Positions 1 through 8,953 of a DNA stretch of 64,000 nt are shown here, piece by piece. How positions within the stretch are numbered: the first letter of the stretch is position 1; every line of letters begins with the position of its first letter. The notes under the pieces are model-generated. The model was not told where the DNA came from. It saw nothing but the letters and a program-made list of their open reading frames with translations, and did no database searches. Both the position numbers and the translations under genes were made by a program. This DNA comes from Mongoliitalea lutea (GTDB lineage: Bacteria > Bacteroidota > Bacteroidia > Cytophagales > Cyclobacteriaceae), in NCBI RefSeq assembly GCF_014652135.1, contig NZ_BMYF01000011.1, positions 1 to 64,000 on the forward strand, in the 5' to 3' direction.

Positions 1-312
1 TGGATTTAAAGATTCATTTGACTGTCTTCCTAAAAGAACTTGAGGCCCGACTTCCAATCGATTAAATCTCCAATTAAAACCAAATCCAACATTCAATGCG
101 CCAGACGGTATAGTAGGAAAATCATTTTCAGCAAGGAAACTGTTGAGATTGATAGTATGGGTATAGGTAAATGAAGGGGCCACCAAATATGGCCCCAGTC
201 CCCTTTTGTAATATGGTGTTTTTGTTATATCCCCCTCTTCTCTTGGCCATTGGGCAAAGAGAAAGTTTGGAACAAAAAACAGAATGAATGAAGTTAAGAT
301 TAAAGATTTCAT
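1..312 (-). CDS. Exported beta-rich envelope protein, 3' part outside the window
   Basis: Partial gene: the start codon is at 310-312 and the frame stays open to base 1 (104 codons). The product starts MKSLILTSFILFFV and has a typical Sec signal peptide ending near FLFAQ. The mature part alternates polar and aromatic residues (YLVAPSFTYTHT, GFGFNWRFNRLEVGPQVLLG), the look of an outer-membrane beta-barrel. The ATG overlaps the TAA of the upstream gene by one base (TAATG), so translation is probably coupled to it. The exact family is not recognised. The call rests on the signal peptide and the barrel-like pattern. Confidence 0.6.
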   Translation of the reverse strand, partial: MKSLILTSFILFFVPNFLFAQWPREEGDITKTPYYKRGLGPYLVAPSFTYTHTINLNSFLAENDFPTIPSGALNVGFGFNWRFNRLEVGPQVLLGRQSNESLNP

Positions 313-1313
313 TATTGAGATAATTTGACACCAAAAGTTAACTCTTGCGGCAGACCTTTCCACGATTTGTCCCAACTCTTGCCAGCATAAATTATTCCAA
401 ACCCTATACTGTATTTAAACGAGTATAATTTTAATCCATTACTGAGTGTAATACCATTTTTAATTAATGATACTCCCACCTTGTGTCCGCTTATAATTGA
501 ACCAAGTTTCATACTCGTAAGAAGTGTGCCAGCTGAGTAAATAACAGCAGTAGTTACAGCAACAAAAATAATTGTTCTAACAATAGCTCTGACCCACCTA
601 TTTTTAAAATTAACGAATCCATTCTCTAATTCCTCTGCCTTTAGCATGGATCCTAAGTCATCGAAGGTTTCATTTAGAAGAAAGAATGTTTCAGATATCC
701 CTAATCTAACATCCAAGGATATATTATTATCGCCAGAGATTTGGTTGCCTTTTCTTGTAAGTTCTGATTTGAGCCTTGATATCAATTCGTCTTCGTTATG
801 ATAGTTTCCTTGTTCATAATCAAAAGCTATTTTGTCTACAACACTTTCAAAATCTTCAATATGCTTTTTTACAGGTGATGGGAGATCTTTTTTTGAAAGA
901 TAGGTATGATTACTGTTGTTCCATATTTGATCAAAGTTGGTTGATGAATATGCATTGAACCAATGATTCTCATTATTAAACTCTGATGCTATATCATTCA
1001 TAAACTGAATGCCTTGTTCTTCTAAATTTTCAACTCTTCTAAAATTTAAGGAGGTATAATCATTGTTAGAATTTGCGATATATTTTCCAGCAGCTAAGTT
1101 AACTGCATTCAAAAACTTAGCTCGATCAAAAGAAGTATCGATGCTTTCTTCCACAAGTGGCTCAACCTGCTCTAATTCTTGGCAGGACCCTAAGAATAGC
1201 AAACCAGTCAACATGCAAACAGCGACATATGGTTTGCATCTGTTGAAGAATTTTTTCAAAACATAATTTCTTAATGTTTTGTCATGTTTGTGAATGTACT
1301 GTAAAGTACTCAT
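312..1313 (-). CDS. Hypothetical lipoprotein with C-terminal hydrophobic hairpin
   Basis: 333 residues, family not recognised. A lipobox (LFLGSC, Cys44) follows a hydrophobic segment, so an acylated envelope protein is likely. The 30 residues before the hydrophobic stretch are long for an n-region, so the true start may lie downstream of 1313. Residues about 50-240 are charged and mostly helical. Two hydrophobic stretches follow near 245-265 and 270-320 (FVAVTTAVIYSAG, SIGFGIIYAG), which could be membrane-associated. The gene shares a TAATG junction with the barrel-like gene downstream, so the two probably form a bicistron. No enzymatic motif is visible. Confidence 0.55.
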   Translation of the reverse strand: MSTLQYIHKHDKTLRNYVLKKFFNRCKPYVAVCMLTGLLFLGSCQELEQVEPLVEESIDTSFDRAKFLNAVNLAAGKYIANSNNDYTSLNFRRVENLEEQGIQFMNDIASEFNNENHWFNAYSSTNFDQIWNNSNHTYLSKKDLPSPVKKHIEDFESVVDKIAFDYEQGNYHNEDELISRLKSELTRKGNQISGDNNISLDVRLGISETFFLLNETFDDLGSMLKAEELENGFVNFKNRWVRAIVRTIIFVAVTTAVIYSAGTLLTSMKLGSIISGHKVGVSLIKNGITLSNGLKLYSFKYSIGFGIIYAGKSWDKSWKGLPQELTFGVKLSQ

Positions 1314-1922
1314 AATTAGTGGGGTCTAGAGTTAATACCACTTTTCACGCCACAAAAAAAAATAAGTTTTCAAAAATTGGTCGATATCCAATTATTAAGT
1401 ACTTATAATCGCTTAATTTTAATTAGTAAGAATTAAAGTCTATTTTTTGACCCTATAACATATAAAAAATTCTGGTTAACATCTGCGATGCCAGGGCCCG
1501 TTTGATCCGCATTCCCTTCCCTACATCATTCGACATGTTGGTTTCACGCAACGGGCGCAACGAATGGGCGCCACGGGCGCAATGAAAATATTGACCGAAA
1601 TCTAATCTGAAAAAAATGTCCACAGATTGCTCAGATTAACACAGAAGGTTTTTGCTTTGGTAGCCTATGAGATTATGTTCAATAGCATGGTTTTTAATTT
1701 GACACAAGGCTTGAGGATTTTCACAAAAGCCTTCTTCACTATTCTTTACAGGGGCTATTTCTCGCAACGAGCGCAACGTTTTGTCGCTGCGCTCGCCACG
1801 AGTGAGTTTTGTTCATAAAAAAACCGGTCTATAATCAGCGTTGCCTGCACCCGCCTCATCTGCGTTCCCAATCATTTGGGTATGTATACAGAAATTGTTA
1901 CTTTCAGGAAAATTCAAATAGC
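1314..1922. other. Intergenic region of 609 bp with repeat-like fragments
   Basis: No convincing gene. Two GC-rich patches break the otherwise AT-rich sequence. Near 1545-1585, GCGCAAC-like units recur. At 1768-1775 and 1788-1795, CGAGCGCA and TGCGCTCG form an 8-bp inverted repeat. Near 1618-1650 lies a CACAGATT...CAGATTAACACAGA string of a kind I have often seen dispersed in Bacteroidetes intergenic DNA. Open frames here have no protein-like composition. Confidence 0.5.
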
Positions 1923-3050
1923 ATGAAGAATTTTTTGAACAAGTTGAAACAGCCGATTATTTTTTTGTTGAGGAAACCGACGATTTGGTTGGCTAGGAGG
2001 GTGTCTTCTTCTCCGGATAAAGAGCAGGTATTTAAACGCTTGACAGAAATTTATCGTGAAATTGTGGATAACCCAAATTCCAATGAGGGTGCGTTGTATG
2101 AATTGGACCTTAGGGGAGGAACTACTATTATTTTTTCGGACCATCATAAAGGGAATCGAGGTACCGGCGACGAGTTTAGGAATGCAGAAAAGAATTATTT
2201 GGCAGCCTTGGATTATTACAATGGTAAAGGGGCAATGTATATCAATCTGGGAGATTCAGAGGAGTTTTGGAAGTTTAATATCTTTTCTATCATGAAGCAC
2301 AATAAAGCTACTTTTGAACGAGAGCGCATGTTTGTGGAGCGTAATGCATTTTATAAAATCTATGGCAATCATGATCTTTTTTGGAAAATAGACCCCTTTG
2401 CAGAAATGTATCTTCGGCAACTCTATGGGAAGGCAATCAACATCTACGGTGGAATTGTCATACGCGTAGCATTGGAAAACGGGAAAAATGTAGATGTCTT
2501 TTGCACCCATGGGCATCAGGGGGATCAAAATTCAGATGGGAATGCGTTTTCCAAGTGGTTTGTCACCTATATCTGGGGACCTTTTCAATCTTTTCTGGAA
2601 ATTAACATCAACAGTCCTGCCAGTACTCAAACGGAGAAAACACTCCATAATCGGATCATGTACGAATGGAGTCAGCAACAGGAAAACCTGATTTTAATTA
2701 CAGGCCATACGCATCAGCCGATTTTTCATTCGTATAGTCATTTGCAGTCATTGAAAGAAGCCTTGGCAGAGGCTGAAGTGCATGGGGAAATCAAAAAAAT
2801 CCATGAATTGCAAGAAAAAATAGACCGACATCCAGAGCAATGTCGGGTAGCGGCAAATACCAACGGAAAGTACCGCCCAACCTATTTCAATGCGGGTTGC
2901 TGCTGCTTCAGTGACCATAGTATTACAGGAATAGAGATAGCGGATGGAGCGGTTCGATTAGTCTCTTGGCACAATTTGAATGGAATCTCTGAACGAGAGG
3001 TCTTGGAGGAATTACCACTTCATGAAATCCGTCATATGTTTTTTGACTAA
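1923..3050 (+). CDS. Calcineurin-like metallophosphoesterase
   Basis: 375 residues. The metallophosphoesterase metal-site motifs appear in order: FSDHHKG (D-x-H), INLGDSEEFW (GD), YGNHDLFW (GNHD), CTHGHQGD and ITGHTHQP (GHTH). These bind a dinuclear metal centre that hydrolyses phosphate esters. A short charged helical insert (about residues 285-315) sits after GHTH. No signal peptide is seen, so it is probably cytoplasmic. The frame is open back to 1809, but those 38 codons read as non-coding DNA, so I chose the ATG at 1923. The substrate cannot be told from sequence. Next to it is an unrelated lipoprotein gene, 73 bp downstream. Confidence 0.85.
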   Translation: MKNFLNKLKQPIIFLLRKPTIWLARRVSSSPDKEQVFKRLTEIYREIVDNPNSNEGALYELDLRGGTTIIFSDHHKGNRGTGDEFRNAEKNYLAALDYYNGKGAMYINLGDSEEFWKFNIFSIMKHNKATFERERMFVERNAFYKIYGNHDLFWKIDPFAEMYLRQLYGKAINIYGGIVIRVALENGKNVDVFCTHGHQGDQNSDGNAFSKWFVTYIWGPFQSFLEININSPASTQTEKTLHNRIMYEWSQQQENLILITGHTHQPIFHSYSHLQSLKEALAEAEVHGEIKKIHELQEKIDRHPEQCRVAANTNGKYRPTYFNAGCCCFSDHSITGIEIADGAVRLVSWHNLNGISEREVLEELPLHEIRHMFFD

Positions 3051-3123
3051 GACTTTTGGTAATTGCTAGGATTGTAATTTTTCTTTGATTTATTTTAACA
3101 TCTTGTACCCTTAGCCTTTCCCT

Positions 3124-5115
3124 ATGAAGTTTCAGAAGCTTTTCTTATATACCTCGCTGGCAATTACCTTGTTTGCTTGTTCGGAAAATGATGGTCCGGA
3201 TATCCGAGTGGATGCGGTGCGATCAAGCCGTGTTGAAATTTTGGCGGATGGAGGTGCACGCTTTTTTGGTGAAATCATTCAGGAAAAGGGGCTCACGGAA
3301 CATGGTTTTATGTACACCCAAGACACCAACGTATGGAATCTGGCCCAACGAAAGATCTCTTTGGGTACGCCGGAGGGGAAGGGAGAGTTTTCTGCAGCAG
3401 TACTATCAGGGATTCAGGACCAGCAAAAATATTATTTTCGTGCATATGGGGAGTCTGCTAGCGGAATGTTTTATGGTAAAATCATTTCTTTTTTTTCCAA
3501 CGGAAGTGTGGCTCCTCAAATCTCGCGCGTAGATCCTACGAAAGGTCACCTCAATGAGACCATAAAAATTGTGGGAACAAATCTGGGAATAAGCCGTGAA
3601 AGTACAGCCCTTTATTTTGACCAACAGCCCATAGAAACATTTACTGCTCAGGACAGTGTCATCACTACGGTCATTCCACCTAATCTCACAAGTGCAAAGT
3701 TTGTCATCCGTGCGGTAGTTTATGGCAAAGCTGTGGAATACCCTTATGAATTGGCAACCCCTGAGATTAACAAAATATCTCCATTGACGGCTACTTTTCG
3801 TGAGGAAGTGATCATTGAAGGAGCGCATTTTGGAGACCAACCGAGTGAAAATGAAGTGTATTTTGGGGAAGTACCTGCGCAGGTTATTGGTGCTGAGCGA
3901 AATAAATTGATTGTAATAGTGCCGGATGATTTGGATATAGCCAAAAGTAAGATTACCGTGAAAGCTCAACGGCAGACGGTGATTTCGGAGGAGTTTTTCG
4001 AAATCAAAGCCCCCATCATTGAATCTTATGATGAATGCATGGATACCTATCAAATGATTGAGATTTTTGGTTCAAACTTTCACCCGATTTCCCATAAAAA
4101 CATGGTTTTGTTGGAAGGAGTGGAAGCGGAAGTGATGGATGTTTACCCAGATAAGCTATACGCTATGGTACCCCAAGGTCCTTTCCCTAGAGGAAAGATG
4201 ACGGTGGAGGTGATAGTAGCTGGAGCTTCTACCAAAGGCCAAACAGATGTGTGTATTAAAGATGAGTGGCTCTTGATTTCGACAACACTTCCATTTGCTT
4301 ACTATGGAGGGCCAGGCACATTTGTCGTCAACAATAAGGCCTATGTATTTGCAGTGGGGAAAAATGATTTCCAAAAATTGTATATGTGGGAGTTTAATCC
4401 TACAAATCTGTCTTGGAAAAAGCATGAATTACCTTTTGAACTGAGCCATTTTGGGAATACTGCTTCGACAGGTAACAAAGGATACCTATATACAGCCAAT
4501 GATCGCAATGAAGTCTGGGAATTTGATGGGATTTCTTGGAAGGAACGTGCGCGCTTCATAGGTCCCTATCGGGTTAACTCTTCCATGTTTGCCATCGGTC
4601 AGAAAGTTTATTTGGGTATGGGCATGCGAGATAATACCTCTTATCAGGATTTTTACAGCTATGAATCAACCTCCAACCAATGGAAGCCGATTGCACAACC
4701 CTTAGCTGCCGGAAGAATTAAGGCGGTAACTTTTGTGATCGACGGTAAAGCCTATATTACGGATGGTGCGAGCAATACGGGTGAAGTGGATATGATGCGC
4801 TACGATCCAGCTGATACTTGGACTAGGATGGCAGATCAAGCGTATGCTCGATTGTACTCTGTTGGTTTTGCTTTGAATGGGAAAGGCTATACCGCGATTG
4901 GTTCATCTGTGGTAGGTTCGGGTTCTCCCGAATCCCATGTATATGACCCTCAGACCAATACTTGGTCCCATGGCCCCCCTGTAGGTCATAAGGGAAGATA
5001 CCGTGGTTTTGCTTTTGTGCTGAATGGGGAAGCTTACATCGGCGGTGGGGCTGCCGAAACTAACTACATCAATGAAGGCGTAGAATACGATTTATTGAAA
5101 TGGGTAAAGAAGTAG
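3124..5115 (+). CDS. IPT/TIG-domain lipoprotein with C-terminal Kelch-type propeller
   Basis: 663 residues. The signal peptide ends in a lipobox (ITLFACS, Cys19), so this is an envelope lipoprotein. After an N-terminal domain (about 25-125), three IPT/TIG immunoglobulin-like repeats follow, each starting with a P-x-I-x-x-(I/V)-x-P-type strand (QISRVDPTKG, EINKISPLTA and a third near 300-380). Residues about 385-660 hold Kelch-like repeats with G-x-x-Y-x-x-G signatures (NKAYVFAVG, GKAYITDGAS, GKGYTAIGSS, GEAYIGGGA). Such proteins bind glycans or proteins at the surface. No catalytic site is seen. It ends 2 bp from the convergent fbpC. Confidence 0.8.
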   Translation: MKFQKLFLYTSLAITLFACSENDGPDIRVDAVRSSRVEILADGGARFFGEIIQEKGLTEHGFMYTQDTNVWNLAQRKISLGTPEGKGEFSAAVLSGIQDQQKYYFRAYGESASGMFYGKIISFFSNGSVAPQISRVDPTKGHLNETIKIVGTNLGISRESTALYFDQQPIETFTAQDSVITTVIPPNLTSAKFVIRAVVYGKAVEYPYELATPEINKISPLTATFREEVIIEGAHFGDQPSENEVYFGEVPAQVIGAERNKLIVIVPDDLDIAKSKITVKAQRQTVISEEFFEIKAPIIESYDECMDTYQMIEIFGSNFHPISHKNMVLLEGVEAEVMDVYPDKLYAMVPQGPFPRGKMTVEVIVAGASTKGQTDVCIKDEWLLISTTLPFAYYGGPGTFVVNNKAYVFAVGKNDFQKLYMWEFNPTNLSWKKHELPFELSHFGNTASTGNKGYLYTANDRNEVWEFDGISWKERARFIGPYRVNSSMFAIGQKVYLGMGMRDNTSYQDFYSYESTSNQWKPIAQPLAAGRIKAVTFVIDGKAYITDGASNTGEVDMMRYDPADTWTRMADQAYARLYSVGFALNGKGYTAIGSSVVGSGSPESHVYDPQTNTWSHGPPVGHKGRYRGFAFVLNGEAYIGGGAAETNYINEGVEYDLLKWVKK

Positions 5116-5117
5116 GC

Positions 5118-6155
5118 CTAAAACGCTTCCTCTATACAATACTTCCATAAAAAGAAATGTGCCCGGTCCTGCCCATCAAAACTTCTCCCCGGGTTGGTCC
5201 GGATACTCACGCGCTTACCTTCGGAATCTGCAATTTTTACGATTTGGTGATCTCCAAAATAGGAAGCTTTGGCGATTCTTCCGATCAATTGCTGTCCTTC
5301 CCGCTGCACCACTTCCCCATGTTCAGGACGGAAGGTGATGCGCACTTGCTCATGGTATTTACTGGCCTCTGGGTCTGAAATAAAACCAAAGGATGTGTAA
5401 AAACCATCTTTGGTTGGTGTTGCCATCATCACATTCAACTTACCGAAAAAGTTGGCTACATAGGCATTGACGGGATGTTCGTATAAGTTTTTTGGAATAT
5501 CGATTTGTTGGAGATAGCCTTTGTGTAAGATTGCAATCCGGTCTGCTGTGGATAGTGCATCACGGGTATCATGGGTGACAAAAATAGCCGTGATCCCTGT
5601 TTTTTTGATAATTTGGCGGATTTCCTCCCGTACCTGATCCTTCAATACGGTATCCAAATTACTGAATGGTTCATCCATCAACAATATTTTCGGATTTGGG
5701 GCTATGGCCCGTGCCAAAGCCACACGCTGCTGCTGACCTCCGGAAAGTTGGTGTGGATATTTGCTAAAATCTTCTTTTAGACCTACCAAGCGAAGGGTTT
5801 CTTCCGCCACTTCATCTTTGTTGGGAAGCTTTTTATCCAATCCGAATTTGATGTTTTCCAAAATCGTCAAATGGGGAAAGAGGGCATAATCCTGAAATAC
5901 CATGCCGACCTTGCGTTCATGTGCAGGGACAGATTTTTTACCTTCCACAATTACCTGTCCTGAGAGGGAAATTACACCATCATCAGGGTGTTCCAATCCA
6001 GCTATCAGTCGGAGTAAGGTAGTTTTTCCCGAGCCACTTTCTCCCACCAATGCCAAGATCTCGCCTTCTGCTACTTCAAAAGAGACATCGTTAACAGCAA
6101 AATCTTTTGCTTGGCTGTACTTTTTATTGACGTGTGTAAGTGAAAGAATACTCAT
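5118..6155 (-). CDS. fbpC: Ferric-iron ABC transporter ATP-binding protein
   Basis: 345 residues. It shows Walker A GESGSGKTT (38-46), Q-loop VFQDYALFP (Gln88), signature LSGGQQQR (137-144), Walker B ILLMDEP (157-163) and H-loop VTHD (His195). A C-terminal TOBE-like domain spans about 270-345 (VRITFRPEHGEV). This matches the CysA/PotA/FbpC importer ATPases, and the neighbours fbpB and fbpA point to Fe(III). It is the last gene of the operon fbpA-fbpB-fbpC, 12 bp after fbpB. It powers uptake across the inner membrane from the cytoplasmic face. Specificity for iron rather than another ligand is inferred from the binding protein. Confidence 0.88.
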   Translation of the reverse strand: MSILSLTHVNKKYSQAKDFAVNDVSFEVAEGEILALVGESGSGKTTLLRLIAGLEHPDDGVISLSGQVIVEGKKSVPAHERKVGMVFQDYALFPHLTILENIKFGLDKKLPNKDEVAEETLRLVGLKEDFSKYPHQLSGGQQQRVALARAIAPNPKILLMDEPFSNLDTVLKDQVREEIRQIIKKTGITAIFVTHDTRDALSTADRIAILHKGYLQQIDIPKNLYEHPVNAYVANFFGKLNVMMATPTKDGFYTSFGFISDPEASKYHEQVRITFRPEHGEVVQREGQQLIGRIAKASYFGDHQIVKIADSEGKRVSIRTNPGRSFDGQDRAHFFLWKYCIEEAF

Positions 6156-6167
6156 CCAATCTCGGGT

Positions 6168-7805
6168 CTATCCAATTTTTTTGTTGATCAAGCGGTTGAG
6201 CAAAATTATGGGAATAATTCCGGTCAAGATAATGATCAACGCAGCATTTGATGATTCAGCGATCATTTCGTTGGTGGCCATATCAAATGTCTTGGTCGCC
6301 AGCGTTTGGTAATTAAACGGTCGCAGGATCAAAGTTAAGGGTAATTCTTTTAACACATCCACAAATACCAATAATACCCCCGAAACAAGGGAGTTTTTGA
6401 TCAGTGGAAGGTCAATTTTAAAGAGTGTTTTGGTACTCCTGCTTCCTAGCAATCGGCTAGCCTCATTCACATGAATGCCTATTTTTTGAAATCCTGATTC
6501 TACAGGATTGTAACCCACGGCCATAAAGCGGACCACGTAGGCAAAGACCAATGCGAAGAGTGTTCCAGAAAGGAATAGACCGGCTGTTTTAGCAGTCAGG
6601 AAGGTATTGTACACCCATTTGTCAAACGCTAAAAACGGAATCATAATTCCCACAGCAATAACAGCACCGGGGATGGCATAGCCCAAAGTGGAGATTTTTG
6701 TAATGTTTTTGATCCATTTGAATGGACTCAAACGAAGGGTGTACAACAAAATCACGGAGAGGATGACAATCACCACTCCTGTGATTGCTGCTAAGGTGAA
6801 ACTTCTATAGATCAACAAGAAGAAATCCTGGTTGATGACTTTTTGATAAGTCATACTTACCCAATGCAATATCTGGAAAAATGGTATCAGGAAACTTACT
6901 AGGAAGATTACTAGGCAGATGCTGGTGTACAGGAATTGTTTAGGTTTCGTAGGCTCTAATCTCACCGTTGGTTTATGGGTCCCTTTGAGGGAAGCATATT
7001 GACGGTTGCCCCGTTGCCAGGACTCCAAATAAAGAATCGTGAAGACAAATATCATCAAGATGGCTGCCAGATAGATTGCAGTAGTGGAGTCTCCCAATGA
7101 AAACCAAGAACGGAAAATCCCAGTCGTAAAGGTGTTGACTCCGAAATATTTTACCGTTCCATAATCGTTGAGCACCTCCATGGAGGCCAAAGCGATGCCG
7201 CCCACGATAGCAGGCCTTGCCATTGGTAAAGCTACTTTGAAGAAGGTCTGAAAGCGGTTGCTTCCCAACAAGAAGGAAGCTTCCTGCAAACTTTTGGATT
7301 GCTGTAAAAAAGATGTACGGCTGATCAGAAAAACATATGGAAACAGCGTAACCGAGAGAATAAAAATTGTCCCGGGTAAATTCATCAGATCAATCAAAGG
7401 CCCCTTGAAAGTGATGTCGAAATTGTTTCTTAGAAAACTTTGGATGGGTCCTGTATAACTCAATAAACCTACATAAGTGTAGGCCATGATATAACCGGGA
7501 AAACTAAGCGGTAGAATCAATAACCACTCGAAGTATTTTCTTCCGGGGAATTCGTAATTGGAAACCAGCCATGCCGTGCTGACTCCTAATAAAAAAGTGA
7601 AAAAAGCCACACCGATTAGAATGAAAACGGTGTTTTGGAAGTATCCCCACAGGAGTGTTTCGGAAATATGCTTCCAGCTATCTCCAGGGCTATCGAAGAT
7701 TTTAAAAAAAATGGTTAACAAAGGAGTGGCTACCAGCAGCAGTATCAGCAGCGAGTAGCCAGTCCATTTATTCCACCAGTAATACGTTCGTTTGACTAAT
7801 TCCAA
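6168..7805 (-). CDS. fbpB: Ferric-iron ABC transporter permease, two fused permease domains
   Basis: 545 residues with about twelve membrane segments. It is a tandem fusion of two BPD_transp_1 domains, as usual for FbpB. Each half has an EAA loop that docks the ATPase: LQEASFLLGSNRFQTFF in the first and VNEASRLLGSRSTKTLF in the second. The frame begins with TTG at 7803-7805, and no ATG occurs before the first membrane helices, so TTG is the likely start. It lies 3 bp after the fbpA stop, which implies translational coupling. It forms the inner-membrane channel for iron delivered by FbpA. Confidence 0.88.
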   Translation of the reverse strand: MELVKRTYYWWNKWTGYSLLILLLVATPLLTIFFKIFDSPGDSWKHISETLLWGYFQNTVFILIGVAFFTFLLGVSTAWLVSNYEFPGRKYFEWLLILPLSFPGYIMAYTYVGLLSYTGPIQSFLRNNFDITFKGPLIDLMNLPGTIFILSVTLFPYVFLISRTSFLQQSKSLQEASFLLGSNRFQTFFKVALPMARPAIVGGIALASMEVLNDYGTVKYFGVNTFTTGIFRSWFSLGDSTTAIYLAAILMIFVFTILYLESWQRGNRQYASLKGTHKPTVRLEPTKPKQFLYTSICLVIFLVSFLIPFFQILHWVSMTYQKVINQDFFLLIYRSFTLAAITGVVIVILSVILLYTLRLSPFKWIKNITKISTLGYAIPGAVIAVGIMIPFLAFDKWVYNTFLTAKTAGLFLSGTLFALVFAYVVRFMAVGYNPVESGFQKIGIHVNEASRLLGSRSTKTLFKIDLPLIKNSLVSGVLLVFVDVLKELPLTLILRPFNYQTLATKTFDMATNEMIAESSNAALIIILTGIIPIILLNRLINKKIG

Positions 7806-7808
7806 ACC

Positions 7809-8840
7809 TTATTTCCAGCCTACTTTGTCAAAGATTACCACTGCCTCACTGTTGTTTTCACCCAACACAGAAAGGTTAATATCATCTGCTTTGAAGGTAC
7901 CCCACTTCAATAATTGCTCTGAGAAAGCAGCAGCAGGATTGACAGGGTATTCAAAGTTGATATTTGCCAAAAACTCCTGTGCATCTTTAGAAGAAAGGAA
8001 TTCTAGCAATTTGATTGCATTGTCTTTGTTTGGAGCATATTTGGTTACACCTGCACCTGAAATGTTGATATGTGTACCTCTGTCATCCTGATTTGGGAAG
8101 AAGATGCCCACTTTTTCAGCAGCTTTGCGCTCTTCCTCATTCGCATCATTTAACATGATCCCGATATAATATGTATTGACGATGGCAACATCTCCTTCAC
8201 CCGATGCCACTGCTTTTACTTGATCTCTGTCAGAACCTTTGGGTACTCTAGCCATATTAGCCAACAAGCCTGAAGCCCATTCTGCTGCACCTTCACTGCC
8301 TTTATGTGCAATGACAGAAGCTAACAAGGATTGATTGTAGATGTTCTCAGACGAGCGGGTCAATACTCTGCCTTTCCAGTTTTCTTCGGTTAATGCTTCA
8401 TACGAACTCAATTCTTCTGGACTAACTCGGTCCACGCTGTAAGCTAAAATTCTAGCTCTGTAGGTCAATCCAAACCAGTTTCCGGCAGGCTCTCTAAACT
8501 TTGCAGGAATGTTACTGTTTAACACATCAGAAGATACTGCTTGCAACAAATCTTTGGTTTGTGCACGGTACAGTCTTCCTGCATCGACAGTGATCAATAC
8601 ATCGGCAGGGGAGTTAGGTCCTTCCAATTCTAATTTCTGGATCAATTCATCCGCTGAGGCAGACACTACGTTTACTTTGATGCCAGTGGCTTCGGTAAAC
8701 ATGTCGAAGAGTTGCTGATCGGCTTCATAATGTCTGTGTGTGTAGACATTGACAACTTCTTCTTGGTTGGCGCTTCCACAGGCAATCAAAAAAGCCCCGG
8801 CAAGTGCTACAAATGTTGATTGAATAAGTGCTTTAAGCAT
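7809..8840 (-). CDS. fbpA: Ferric-iron ABC transporter substrate-binding lipoprotein
   Basis: 343 residues. The signal peptide has a lipobox (FLIACGS, Cys21), so the binding protein is probably membrane-anchored. The mature start VVNVYTHRHYEADQQLF is the hallmark of Fe(III)-binding FbpA/FutA proteins. The paired tyrosines in VNTYYIGIM (Tyr224-Tyr225) match the iron-ligating tyrosine pair of the family. It is the first gene of fbpABC and is transcribed divergently from oxyR. A minus-strand -7-like box (TAGATTTG) lies at 8883-8890. Confidence 0.9.
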   Translation of the reverse strand: MLKALIQSTFVALAGAFLIACGSANQEEVVNVYTHRHYEADQQLFDMFTEATGIKVNVVSASADELIQKLELEGPNSPADVLITVDAGRLYRAQTKDLLQAVSSDVLNSNIPAKFREPAGNWFGLTYRARILAYSVDRVSPEELSSYEALTEENWKGRVLTRSSENIYNQSLLASVIAHKGSEGAAEWASGLLANMARVPKGSDRDQVKAVASGEGDVAIVNTYYIGIMLNDANEEERKAAEKVGIFFPNQDDRGTHINISGAGVTKYAPNKDNAIKLLEFLSSKDAQEFLANINFEYPVNPAAAFSEQLLKWGTFKADDINLSVLGENNSEAVVIFDKVGWK

Positions 8841-8882
8841 AGTTCGTTATTTTGAGAGGGCGAAATTAATCATTATTTAAAT

Positions 8883-8918
8883 CAAATCTAAATAAACACA
8901 AAAAAGATTTTATATTTG
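8883..8918. promoter_or_regulatory. Divergent promoter region between fbpA and oxyR
   Basis: Two Bacteroidetes-type -7 boxes (TAnnTTTG) face away from each other: TAGATTTG on the minus strand at 8883-8890 towards fbpA, and TATATTTG on the plus strand at 8911-8918 towards oxyR. I found no clear -33 TTG at the usual 19-21 bp spacing for either. The 112-bp gap is short enough for one bound regulator to affect both genes. Confidence 0.45.
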
Positions 8919-8953
8919 CTAGCAGAAGTTCATCAACCCTGAAGTTTTTCATT

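Noticed and set aside
1809-1922. Longer N-terminus of the metallophosphoesterase
   Set aside because: The added 38 residues look like translated intergenic DNA, and the ATG at 1923 gives a sensible start.
3406-4053. Open frame of 215 codons on the minus strand
   Set aside because: It lies fully inside the TIG/Kelch lipoprotein gene in the opposite strand and has no recognisable domain.
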